Below, piece after piece: positions 7,711 to 14,708 of a DNA stretch of 15,872 nt. Location of the stretch: positions 1-15,872 of the forward strand of contig JAGNOM010000026.1 in the NCBI GenBank assembly GCA_017990155.1, given 5' to 3'. The translations under genes were made by a program, and so were the position numbers. The stretch comes from Propionivibrio sp. (lineage in GTDB: Bacteria > Pseudomonadota > Gammaproteobacteria > Burkholderiales > Rhodocyclaceae). The notes beneath the pieces were generated by a model. It did no database searches and had not been told where the DNA came from. It worked only from the letters and a program-made list of their open reading frames with translations. Every line of letters starts with the position of its first letter. Positions within the stretch are counted from its first letter, which is position 1.

Positions 7711-10700
7711 TTAGTACCGCTCGAGGTCAATATCGATCGCCAAAGAGCGAATTTCCTTCACGAGCACATTGAAGGACTCCGGCATACCCGCGTCGATCTT
7801 GTGTTCGCCTTTGACGATGCTTTCGTAGACCTTGGTCCGTCCATTTACGTCGTCCGACTTCACCGTCAGCATTTCCTGGAGGACGTACGCGGCGCCGTAA
7901 GCCTCTAGCGCCCAGACTTCCATTTCGCCGAAGCGCTGCCCACCGAACTGAGCCTTACCGCCGAGAGGCTGTTGCGTGACGAGAGAGTATGGGCCGGTCG
8001 ACCGCGCGTGCATCTTGTCATCCACCAAGTGATGGAGCTTCAAAACGTGCATATAGCCAACAGTTACTTTGCGTTCAAACTGCTCGCCGGTCCGTCCGTC
8101 AAACAGTGTCATTTGACCCGATTCCGGCATATCGGCCAGTCGCAACATCTCCTTGATTTCTTCTTCCTTGGCACCATCAAAAACGGGCGTAGCAAACGGG
8201 ACGCCGGCTTCGAGATTACCGGCCATTTCGATAATCTCGGAATCGTTCAACTGATCAAGGTCTTCGGGCTTGCCATTCGTGTTATAGACCCGCTCCAGGA
8301 AGCCGCGCACCTCCTTGGCAGTCGCCTGACGCCGAAGCATGTCGCCAATCTTGAATCCCAGGCCTTTCGCCGCCAACCCCAGATGAACTTCCAGGACCTG
8401 GCCAACGTTCATCCGTGACGGGACACCGAGCGGGTTGAGGACGATGTCGACGGGACGTCCGTCCTCCATATGCGGCATGTCCTCAACCGGGACAATGCGC
8501 GACACGACACCTTTGTTACCGTGACGGCCCGCCATTTTGTCACCCGACTGAAGGCGCCGTTTGACGGCAACGTACACCTTGACCATCTTTTGTACGCCCG
8601 GCGGCAGTTCGTCGCCTTGCGTAAGCTTCTTTCGCTTTTCTTCGAATGCGATGTCGAAGTCTTTGCGAGTCTGTTCGAGACCATCGCGCAATGATTCGAG
8701 TTGCTGAGCAACCTCCTCATCGGCCATGCGGATATCGAAACGGTGATGTGCATCGATACTCTCAAGGTACTCGGCCGTAACGGTGCTTCCTTTCGCCAAA
8801 CGCTTCGGTCCTCCATTAGCGACCTTGCCGGTGAGCAATCGCTCGACACGAGCGAACGTGTCACGTTCGACGATACGGAGTTGGTCCGCGAGATCGAGCT
8901 TGTAGCCGCGAAGGTGATCATCGATGATCGATTGGGCGCGCTTATCGCGCTCTATTCCCTCACGCGTAAAGACTTGAACGTCGATGACGGTACCGGCTAT
9001 TCCCGAAGGAACGCGAAGAGACGTGTCTTTCACATCAGAAGCCTTCTCTCCGAAAATTGCACGCAGCAATTTCTCCTCAGGCGTGAGCTGTGTCTCGCCC
9101 TTCGGCGTGACCTTACCGACCAGCACGTCACCAGCGTCAACCTCGGCACCGATATAGACGATACCCGACTCGTCAAGACGAGAGAGCTGAGACTCGCCAA
9201 GTGAAGCGATATCTCGGGTGATTTCTTCGGGACCAAGCTTCGTGTCACGAGCGACCACAGTCAGTTCCTCGATGTGAATCGAGGTGAAACGATCTTCTGC
9301 AACCACGCGCTCCGAAATCAGGATTGAATCTTCGAAGTTGTAGCCGTTCCATGGCATGAAAGCCATTAGCATGTTTTGCCCAAGGGCTAACTCGCCCTTG
9401 TCGGTCGACGCACCGTCGGCGACGACATCGCCCTTGGCGATCTGGTCGCCAACACGAACCAACGGTCGTTGATTGATGTTGGTGTTCTGATTTGAGCGCG
9501 TGTATTTGACCAGGTTGTAAATGTCAACGCCAACCTCGCCCGCAACCGCCTCATTGTCGTTTACGCGGACAACGATACGAGACGCGTCGACATAGTCGAC
9601 TTTTCCGCCACGCAGGGCCTGAACGGCGGTACCCGAGTCCACCGCAACCGTTCTTTCGATACCGGTGCCAACCACCGGCTTCTCCGGACGCAAGCACGGA
9701 ACGGCCTGTCGTTGCATGTTCGCCCCCATCAGCGCGCGATTTGCATCGTCGTGCTCAAGGAACGGAATCAACGAGGCCGCCACTGAGACGATCTGACCCG
9801 GAGCGACGTCCATGTATTGAACACGATCGGGCTCGGCGAGGATCGTTTCACCCTTTTCACGACACGTCACCAAATCGTCAACCAGCACCCCGTCGCTACC
9901 GAGCGCCGCGTTGGCCTGCGCAATGATGTAGCCACCTTCTTCAATCGCCGAAAGAAACTCGATCTGGTCGGTCACCTTCGAGTCGATCACCTTGCGATAA
10001 GGCGTCTCAAGAAAACCGTATTCGTTCGTTCGCGCGAAAAGCGCCAACGAGTTGATCAGACCGATGTTCGGACCTTCCGGAGTCTCGATCGGGCAAACAC
10101 GGCCATAGTGAGTCGGATGCACGTCCCGAACCTCAAAACCGGCGCGCTCGCGAGTCAAGCCACCCGGGCCGAGCGCGGAGACTCGACGCTTGTGTGTAAT
10201 CTCCGATAGCGGATTTGTCTGATCCATGAACTGCGAAAGCTGGCTAGATCCGAAAAACTCTCTGACCGCAGCGCTAATCGGCTTCGCGTTTATCAAATCG
10301 TGCGGCATGAGGTTGTCGGATTCGGCCTGTGACAAACGCTCCTTCACAGCGCGCTCGACACGAACCAGCCCGGCTCTGAACTGGTTCTCCGCCAGTTCGC
10401 CGACGGAACGCACACGACGATTGCCCAGATGGTCGATGTCATCAATATCACCACGACCATTACGCAGCTCGACGAGAATCTTGATGACCTCGACGATGTC
10501 GCGCGGGGAAAGCGTTAACTGGTCACGGACTTCGCCGCTTACGCCAAGACTCTTCAGCTCGGCAAAGAGCGCCTTCGCAGCCTCTTCCGACAGATTCTCC
10601 GCAACAGCCCGCATCCCGTAGGACAATTCGCCAAGTACCTGCTCGACCGACTCTGCGGTTCGCTCAGTCGCCAAAGTGATCGCTTTTACGACGCCGTCCC

Positions 10701-11994
10701 GTTTCGCCGGAACGTGCTTGACCATCACTTTGTACTCGACGACATCTTTCCGAGCAACACGTCGGTTGAACTTCATCCGGCCCACGGCCGACAGATCGTA
10801 ACGCTCGTCCGAGTAAAACAGTCCGTTGAACAGTATCTCGACTGCCTCCTCCGTGGGAGGCTCTCCTGGCCGCATCATGCGATAAATCGCGACCCGCGCG
10901 GCTTGCTTCGACGCAGTTTCATCCGTGCGTAGCGTTTGGGAAATAAAACCGCCACGGTCCAGATCGTTGATATATAGCGTCGGAACGTTGACCACACCCG
11001 CTTCGATCAGCTTTACCAGCAGGCTTTCCGTGATTTCGTCATTCGCACTCGCAAGAATTTCGCCGGTAGCGGTATCGATAATATTCTGAGCGACAATCCG
11101 CCCAACCAGAAACTCTTCGGGAACCGCGATCTGGGTAATTCCGGCTGCATCAAGCTCGCGAATATGCTTCGCCGTAATTCTCTTGTCCTTCGGTACGATC
11201 ACCTTTCCCGACCGGTCGCAGAAATCGAAACGAGCCACCTCTCCCCTCAGCCGCTCGGGAACGAGATGAAACTCAACGCCATGCTTGCCAAGTTCGAAGG
11301 TATCAAAGTCAAAAAAGCTACGGAGTATTTGCTCATGACTCAAGCCGATCGCCTTGAGCAAGGTCGTAACCGGCATTTTCCTGCGGCGGTCAACGCGGAA
11401 GAACAGGATGTCTTTCGGATCAAACTCGAAATCCAACCACGACCCGCGGTAAGGAATAACCCGTGCGGAGAACAAAAGCTTACCGGAGCTATGGGTCTTC
11501 CCGCGGTCGTGCTCGAAAAACACCCCGGGCGAGCGGTGCAACTGCGAAACGATCACGCGCTCCGTTCCGTTGATGACAAACGATCCGGTCGTCGTCATGA
11601 GCGGAATTTCGCCCATATAAACTTCCTGTTCCTTCACCTCTTTGATCGTGTCCGGCACTTCTCGATCAAGGATCACCAGCCTGACCTTCGAACGCAGCGC
11701 CGACGCAAAAGTTAATCCGCGCTGTTGGCACTCTTTAACGTCAAAAGCGGGTTCTGCGAGTGTGTAACTTACAAACTCAAGTCGAGCATTGCCGCTGTGG
11801 CTTACGATCGGGAAGATCGAGGAAAACGCCGCTTGCAACCCCTGGCTCTTGCGTGTTGCAGGCGCACAATCGGCCTGCAGGAACGCAGTAAAGGATTCAA
11901 GCTGGGTTGCCAACAAGAACGGAACGTCAAGCACATTGGCACGCTTGGCGAAACTCTTGCGGATACGTTTTTTCTCGGTGTAGGAGTAGTTCAT
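7711..11994 (-). CDS. rpoB: RNA polymerase subunit beta, with a lobe insertion
   Basis: Beta is the second catalytic subunit of RNA polymerase. The protein is 1427 residues, longer than E. coli (1342). Start: the ATG at 11994 gives MNYSYTEKKRIRKSFAKR, the conserved N-terminus, with GGAG eight bases upstream; an in-frame TTG at 12018 would add eight non-conserved residues. The rifampicin cluster FGSSQLSQFM...HKRRVSALGP at 581-610 is wild type (D591, H601 and S606, equal to E. coli D516, H526 and S531), predicting rifampicin sensitivity. The conserved GDKMAGRHGNKG is at about 1151-1162. The proteobacterial insertion between about 1013 and 1120 is present. About 71 residues at 413-491, between MKFNRR and LSPRDIVEVIK, have no counterpart in E. 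coli. The C-terminus is intact, ending DIDLERY. Confidence 0.99.
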   Translation of the reverse strand: MNYSYTEKKRIRKSFAKRANVLDVPFLLATQLESFTAFLQADCAPATRKSQGLQAAFSSIFPIVSHSGNARLEFVSYTLAEPAFDVKECQQRGLTFASALRSKVRLVILDREVPDTIKEVKEQEVYMGEIPLMTTTGSFVINGTERVIVSQLHRSPGVFFEHDRGKTHSSGKLLFSARVIPYRGSWLDFEFDPKDILFFRVDRRRKMPVTTLLKAIGLSHEQILRSFFDFDTFELGKHGVEFHLVPERLRGEVARFDFCDRSGKVIVPKDKRITAKHIRELDAAGITQIAVPEEFLVGRIVAQNIIDTATGEILASANDEITESLLVKLIEAGVVNVPTLYINDLDRGGFISQTLRTDETASKQAARVAIYRMMRPGEPPTEEAVEILFNGLFYSDERYDLSAVGRMKFNRRVARKDVVEYKVMVKHVPAKRDGVVKAITLATERTAESVEQVLGELSYGMRAVAENLSEEAAKALFAELKSLGVSGEVRDQLTLSPRDIVEVIKILVELRNGRGDIDDIDHLGNRRVRSVGELAENQFRAGLVRVERAVKERLSQAESDNLMPHDLINAKPISAAVREFFGSSQLSQFMDQTNPLSEITHKRRVSALGPGGLTRERAGFEVRDVHPTHYGRVCPIETPEGPNIGLINSLALFARTNEYGFLETPYRKVIDSKVTDQIEFLSAIEEGGYIIAQANAALGSDGVLVDDLVTCREKGETILAEPDRVQYMDVAPGQIVSVAASLIPFLEHDDANRALMGANMQRQAVPCLRPEKPVVGTGIERTVAVDSGTAVQALRGGKVDYVDASRIVVRVNDNEAVAGEVGVDIYNLVKYTRSNQNTNINQRPLVRVGDQIAKGDVVADGASTDKGELALGQNMLMAFMPWNGYNFEDSILISERVVAEDRFTSIHIEELTVVARDTKLGPEEITRDIASLGESQLSRLDESGIVYIGAEVDAGDVLVGKVTPKGETQLTPEEKLLRAIFGEKASDVKDTSLRVPSGIAGTVIDVQVFTREGIERDKRAQSIIDDHLRGYKLDLADQLRIVERDTFARVERLLTGKVANGGPKRLAKGSTVTAEYLESIDAHHRFDIRMADEEVAQQLESLRDGLEQTRKDFDIAFEEKRKKLTQGDELPPGVQKMVKVYVAVKRRLQSGDKMAGRHGNKGVVSRIVPVEDMPHMEDGRPVDIVLNPLGVPSRMNVGQVLEVHLGLAAKGLGFKIGDMLRRQATAKEVRGFLERVYNTNGKPEDLDQLNDSEIIEMAGNLEAGVPFATPVFDGAKEEEIKEMLRLADMPESGQMTLFDGRTGEQFERKVTVGYMHVLKLHHLVDDKMHARSTGPYSLVTQQPLGGKAQFGGQRFGEMEVWALEAYGAAYVLQEMLTVKSDDVNGRTKVYESIVKGEHKIDAGMPESFNVLVKEIRSLAIDIDLERY

Positions 11995-12068
11995 GGTCGC
12001 TCCGAGCTCAGGAAACAAAATCCTCTAGCGAATTCCGGCAAACATACTGCAGTACCGGTTCGCAATGG

Positions 12069-12159
12069 ACAAACGAAAACAAAAGCAATTTTGCGGAAAT
12101 GTCTCAGCAGGAGAAACACGTTCCATCAATGCCCAAAAACGTCTATTACTTTCGTTTGT
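12069..12159 (-). repeat. 10-bp inverted repeat in the rpoB leader, possible RNase III-type stem
   Basis: On the mRNA strand ACAAACGAAA (12159-12150) is complementary to UUUCGUUUGU (12078-12069), with 71 bases between. A flanking G-U pair can extend it. In E. coli an RNase III processing stem lies in the rplL-rpoB spacer, downstream of the attenuator, which is the arrangement seen here. The pairing is visible in the sequence; cleavage is inference. The rest of the 11995-12211 leader shows no clear promoter and no gene. Confidence 0.35.
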
Positions 12160-12211
12160 TCACTACCACTGATGAATCGACTTCAATCACGTCACAATCA
12201 GCGGCGATTTC

Positions 12212-12255
12212 AGAAAAGCACAAAAGGGCCGACTGCCCAAAGACAGTCGGCCCTG
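12212..12255 (-). terminator. rplL-rpoB attenuator (intrinsic terminator)
   Basis: An 11-bp perfect stem, AGGGCCGACUG / CAGUCGGCCCU (12254-12244 with 12235-12225), closes an eight-base loop. It is followed by UUU-GUGC-UUUU. It begins 16 bases after the rplL stop. A terminator here that lets part of the polymerase through sets the lower expression of rpoBC relative to L7/L12 in E. coli. The interrupted U-tract fits partial rather than complete termination, since no confident separate rpoB promoter is seen. Confidence 0.85.
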
Positions 12256-12270
12256 CAAACAGAACGCGAT

Positions 12271-12639
12271 TTACTTAATTTCGACCTTAGCACCAGCGTC
12301 TTCAAGCTGCTTCTTGAGACCTTCAGCATCTGCCTTGGCCACGCCTTCCTTAACAGCCTTGGGAGCACCGTCAACCAGGTCCTTCGCTTCCTTCAGACCC
12401 AAGCCAGTAGCTGCACGTACAACCTTGATTACTTCAACCTTCTTTTCGCCGCAGGCTAGCAGCATCACCGTAAACTCGGTTTGCTCTTCGACGACCGCCG
12501 CTGCCGTCGCCGGACCAGCGACTGCCATAGCGGCAGCCGAAACGCCAAACTTCTCTTCGAACGCCTTAACCAAGTCGTTCAGATCCATGACCGTCATGGC
12601 GCCAACGGCTTCAAGGATGTCTTCTTTAGTGATAGCCAT
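12271..12639 (-). CDS. rplL: 50S ribosomal protein L7/L12
   Basis: L7/L12 forms the multi-copy stalk dimers that recruit and activate translational GTPases. The protein is 122 residues. The N-terminal dimerisation and L10-binding helix pair is at about 1-33, the Ala-rich hinge at about 35-52, and the C-terminal factor-binding domain from about 53 on, with the conserved KVEVIKVVR and GLGLKEAKDLVDGAPK. C63 in the C-terminal domain (MLLACGEKK) is unusual, as most L12 proteins lack cysteine. The ATG at 12639 has AGGAG upstream. It follows rplJ by 57 bases, and its position before the attenuator fits its need for several copies per ribosome. Confidence 0.98.
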   Translation of the reverse strand: MAITKEDILEAVGAMTVMDLNDLVKAFEEKFGVSAAAMAVAGPATAAAVVEEQTEFTVMLLACGEKKVEVIKVVRAATGLGLKEAKDLVDGAPKAVKEGVAKADAEGLKKQLEDAGAKVEIK

Positions 12640-12696
12640 AATACTTAACTCCTAAATCGGGATATTTGTAAAAGCGTCTATGAAGCAAAAATGCCA

Positions 12697-13194
12697 CTAA
12701 ACGGCAGATTCTTCGCGCTGTTTGGCCAGCGCGCCAAGGGCGACCGCAAAACCGGATACCGGCGCCTTCATGACTCCAAGCAACTTGGCAAGCAACTCTT
12801 CGCGGCTCGGGATCGACGCGAGTGCTTGCACACCGGCCTTATCCAGAACTTTTCCACCATACGAACCGGCCTTAAGCACCAGTTTGTCGTGGCCTTTTGC
12901 AAAATCATTCAGCACCTTCGCTGCCGCCACAGGATCCGACGAAATGCCATAAATCAACGGCCCCGTCATCTGTCCAGCCAGTTCAGCAAAATCGCTGCCG
13001 GAAACCGCTCGCCGCACCAAGGTGTTCTTTAAAACGCGCAAGTAGACGCCAGACTTTCTTGCCTGAGCGCGTAGCTTGGTCAACTGAACGACCTCCAAAC
13101 CACTGTACTCGGCAATGACGATTGTCTGAGCATTGGCGACCTGCGCCGAAACCTCGGCTACAACCGCTTTTTTCTCATCTAGATTGAGACCCAT
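12697..13194 (-). CDS. rplJ: 50S ribosomal protein L10
   Basis: L10 anchors the L7/L12 dimers to 23S rRNA at the base of the stalk, and in complex with them represses its own mRNA. At 165 residues it matches E. coli in length. It begins MGLNLDEKKAVVAEV, contains VIAEYSGLEVVQLTKLR at about 31-47, and ends LAKQREESAV. The ATG at 13194 has a strong GGAGGA ribosome-binding site. The 262-base leader before it contains the L10 leader RNA. Confidence 0.98.
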   Translation of the reverse strand: MGLNLDEKKAVVAEVSAQVANAQTIVIAEYSGLEVVQLTKLRAQARKSGVYLRVLKNTLVRRAVSGSDFAELAGQMTGPLIYGISSDPVAAAKVLNDFAKGHDKLVLKAGSYGGKVLDKAGVQALASIPSREELLAKLLGVMKAPVSGFAVALGALAKQREESAV

Positions 13195-13211
13195 AGGTCC
13201 TTCCTCCTTTC

Positions 13212-13260
13212 AAGTCAACACACGCCGCTCATTTCTAAAACGGCGCACCCACGGCGACTT
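13212..13260 (-). promoter_or_regulatory. Second structured element in the rplJ leader, next to the ribosome-binding site
   Basis: On the mRNA strand AAGUC (13260-13256) pairs with GACUU (13216-13212), and inside it CGCCG (13245-13241) pairs with CGGCG (13227-13223). The CGCCG/CGGCG pairing has a competitor: a second copy of the same 5' partner occurs at 13256-13252. The element ends five bases before the AAGGAGGA of rplJ, so it could act as the expression platform for the upstream L10-binding fold. That link is inference. Confidence 0.35.
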
Positions 13261-13304
13261 GAACAAACAACGAAGGCAGCGTTCCGCCACCTAGGAATTC
13301 TGTT

Positions 13305-13413
13305 CGGGAGTCACCGTCTGCGCAGGCTGAATTCACTTAAGCAAATATGCAGCTTATGCGTGCAATTTGCACCTGCGGTCTTTGACGATCTGAAGACTCG
13401 TTTCAGCCTTCAG
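13305..13413 (-). ncRNA. L10 leader (autoregulatory L10-L7/L12 binding site)
   Basis: On the mRNA strand GACCGCAGGUG (13380-13370) pairs with CCUGCGCAGACGGUGAC (13326-13310): GCAGG/CCUGC forms the inner stem and ACC/GGU the outer, leaving an asymmetric GCAGAC strand of the type expected for a kink-turn. These two strands match my memory of the conserved core of the bacterial L10 leader family. An upstream CUGAAG/CUUCAG hairpin (13413-13390) is similar in position to the 5' part of the E. coli leader. The location between rplA and rplJ is the expected one. The L10-L12 complex binds this RNA and blocks rplJL translation. Confidence 0.8.
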
Positions 13414-13426
13414 CCCAAAGTTCATT

Positions 13427-13446
13427 TTCGGGTCCGTAAACCCGAA
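13427..13446 (-). other. 7-bp hairpin just after the rplA stop
   Basis: UUCGGGU pairs perfectly with ACCCGAA around a six-base loop (UUACGG), starting ten bases after the rplA stop. It is followed by AAUGAACUUUGGG, not a U-tract, so it is a poor intrinsic terminator. It may protect the 3' end of rplKA mRNA or form part of the extended rplJ leader. Confidence 0.4.
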
Positions 13447-13456
13447 CATTCATTAA

Positions 13457-14146
13457 TTACAACGACGCCGAGTCAACGCGGACACCGGGCCCCATCGTGC
13501 TGGAGACCGCGACCTTCTTGAGGTACTGCCCCTTCGAAGTAGCTGGCTTCGCCTTCACAAGCGCTTCAACAAGCGCCTTCAGGTTCTGCTCAAGCTTTTC
13601 AACATCAAACGATGCGCGACCAATCGTGCTATGCACGATTCCGCCCTTATCCGTACGATACTGAACCTGACCGGCCTTCGCGTTTTTGACGCCTGTAGCG
13701 ACATCCATCGTCACCGTCCCGACCTTCGGGTTCGGCATCAATCCTCTCGGCCCCAGGATCTGACCAAGTTGCCCTACCACGCGCATAGCATCAGGCGTGG
13801 CGATCACGACATCAAAGTTCATGTTTCCGGCTTTGATATCCGCAGCCAAATCCTCAAACCCGACGATATCCGCACCCGCAGCCTTTGCCGCCTCGGCCTT
13901 TTCGCCCTGAGCGAACACCGCCACCCGGACTGTTTTCCCGGTACCTGCTGGCAGCACCACAGATCCACGAACCAACTGGTCCGATTTCCGTGCATCAATG
14001 CCAAGACTGACAGCGACGTCAATCGACTCATCAAACTTCGCGGTAGCAAGTTCCTTGGCTAACACCAGCGCTTCACTGACGGGATAATTTTTCGCGCGGT
14101 CAACCTTGCCCTGCACCGCTTTCTGACGCTTGTTTAGAGTTGCCAT
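13457..14146 (-). CDS. rplA: 50S ribosomal protein L1
   Basis: L1 forms the mobile stalk next to the E site that helps release deacylated tRNA, and represses the L11 operon mRNA in E. coli. The protein is 229 residues. It starts MATLNKRQKAVQGK at 14146 with GGAGGG upstream inside the end of rplK; a longer in-frame reading to 14212 lies wholly in rplK and is not conserved. The conserved GPRGLMPNPKVGTVT is at about 132-146, and the C-terminus ends in TMGPGVRVDSASL. The rplK TGA and the rplA ATG are one base apart, so the pair is translationally coupled. Confidence 0.98.
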   Translation of the reverse strand: MATLNKRQKAVQGKVDRAKNYPVSEALVLAKELATAKFDESIDVAVSLGIDARKSDQLVRGSVVLPAGTGKTVRVAVFAQGEKAEAAKAAGADIVGFEDLAADIKAGNMNFDVVIATPDAMRVVGQLGQILGPRGLMPNPKVGTVTMDVATGVKNAKAGQVQYRTDKGGIVHSTIGRASFDVEKLEQNLKALVEALVKAKPATSKGQYLKKVAVSSTMGPGVRVDSASL

Positions 14147-14147
14147 A

Positions 14148-14579
14148 TCAGACGCCCTCCACAGTGATACCCATCGAACGAGCGCTGCCGGCGATCGTTC
14201 GAACGGCCGCATCCATATCAGCAGCCGTCAGATCCGGCATTTTTTGTGTCGCGATTGCTTCGCATTGGGCGCGGGTCAGGTTACCAACCTTGTCCGTATG
14301 TGGTTTCGGACTTCCCTTCTGGACTCCTGCAGCCTTCTTTATCAGAATCGTCGCCGGAGGCGTCTTCATGATGAAGGTGAAGCTCTTGTCTGCGAACGCG
14401 GTAATCACCACCGGAATAGGCAGGCCCGGCTCGAGACCTTGAGTCTGAGCATTGAACGCCTTGCAGAACTCCATGATGTTCAAGCCACGCTGTCCCAGCG
14501 CTGGCCCGATTGGCGGCGATGGATTTGCCTTGCCCGCCGGAACTTGCAGCTTAATAAAGCCGACAATTTTCTTTGCCAC
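14148..14579 (-). CDS. rplK: 50S ribosomal protein L11 (GTG start)
   Basis: L11 binds the GTPase-associated centre of 23S rRNA and is needed for the RelA stringent response. The protein is 143 residues. It reads (V/M)AKKIVGFIKLQVPAGKAN, with the conserved PSPPIGPALGQRGLNIMEFC at about 21-40 and the RNA-binding C-terminal domain with GSARSMGI near the end. The start codon is GTG at 14579, with AGGAG about eight bases upstream; no ATG fits the conserved N-terminus. Confidence 0.98.
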   Translation of the reverse strand: MAKKIVGFIKLQVPAGKANPSPPIGPALGQRGLNIMEFCKAFNAQTQGLEPGLPIPVVITAFADKSFTFIMKTPPATILIKKAAGVQKGSPKPHTDKVGNLTRAQCEAIATQKMPDLTAADMDAAVRTIAGSARSMGITVEGV

Positions 14580-14597
14580 GGTTTAACTCCTAGAAAT

Positions 14598-14635
14598 GGG
14601 TACTATCGCGCTGTTCAGCAACTGAAGCGCTCCCC
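14598..14635 (-). promoter_or_regulatory. Structured leader of rplK, candidate L1 repressor site
   Basis: On the mRNA strand GCGCU-UCAG-UUG-CUGA-(AC)-AGCGC makes a nine-pair hairpin with a two-base bulge (14630-14608). An outer GGG/CCC pair (14635-14633 with 14600-14598) closes a lopsided internal loop, with GAUAGUA on the 3' side. It ends just upstream of the rplK ribosome-binding site. L1 is known to bind the L11 operon leader, at a stem with an asymmetric internal loop that mimics its 23S site. The match here is by shape and position only. Confidence 0.4.
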
Positions 14636-14636
14636 A

Positions 14637-14660
14637 ACAACAAAACGACCACACGGTCGC
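14637..14660 (-). terminator. Weak terminator-like hairpin between nusG and rplK
   Basis: CGACC-GUGU-GGUCG, extendable by one G-U pair, is followed by UUUUGUUGU. The stem is short (5-6 bp), so at best it is a partial terminator or pause site in the 129-base nusG-rplK spacer. In E. coli the secE-nusG and rplKA transcripts are separated here by a promoter for rplK. I find no convincing -35/-10 pair in this spacer. Confidence 0.35.
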
Positions 14661-14708
14661 AAAAAGGACAGCGCACAAACAACTTGAACGCCGTGACCTA
14701 CAACGCCA

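Noticed and set aside
10165..10251. Rifampicin-resistance change in RpoB
   Set aside because: D591, H601 and S606 and the surrounding cluster are wild type.
11995..12018. TTG start for rpoB giving an eight-residue extension
   Set aside because: The extension is not conserved and lacks a better ribosome-binding site than the ATG at 11994.
11725..12459. Plus-strand reading frame across the rplL-rpoB spacer
   Set aside because: It runs antisense through rpoB, the attenuator hairpin and rplL; its open frame is explained by these genes and no protein family is recognised.
14147..14212. Longer start for rplA inside rplK
   Set aside because: The added residues are a frame-shifted reading of the rplK 3' end; MATLNKRQKA is the family N-terminus.
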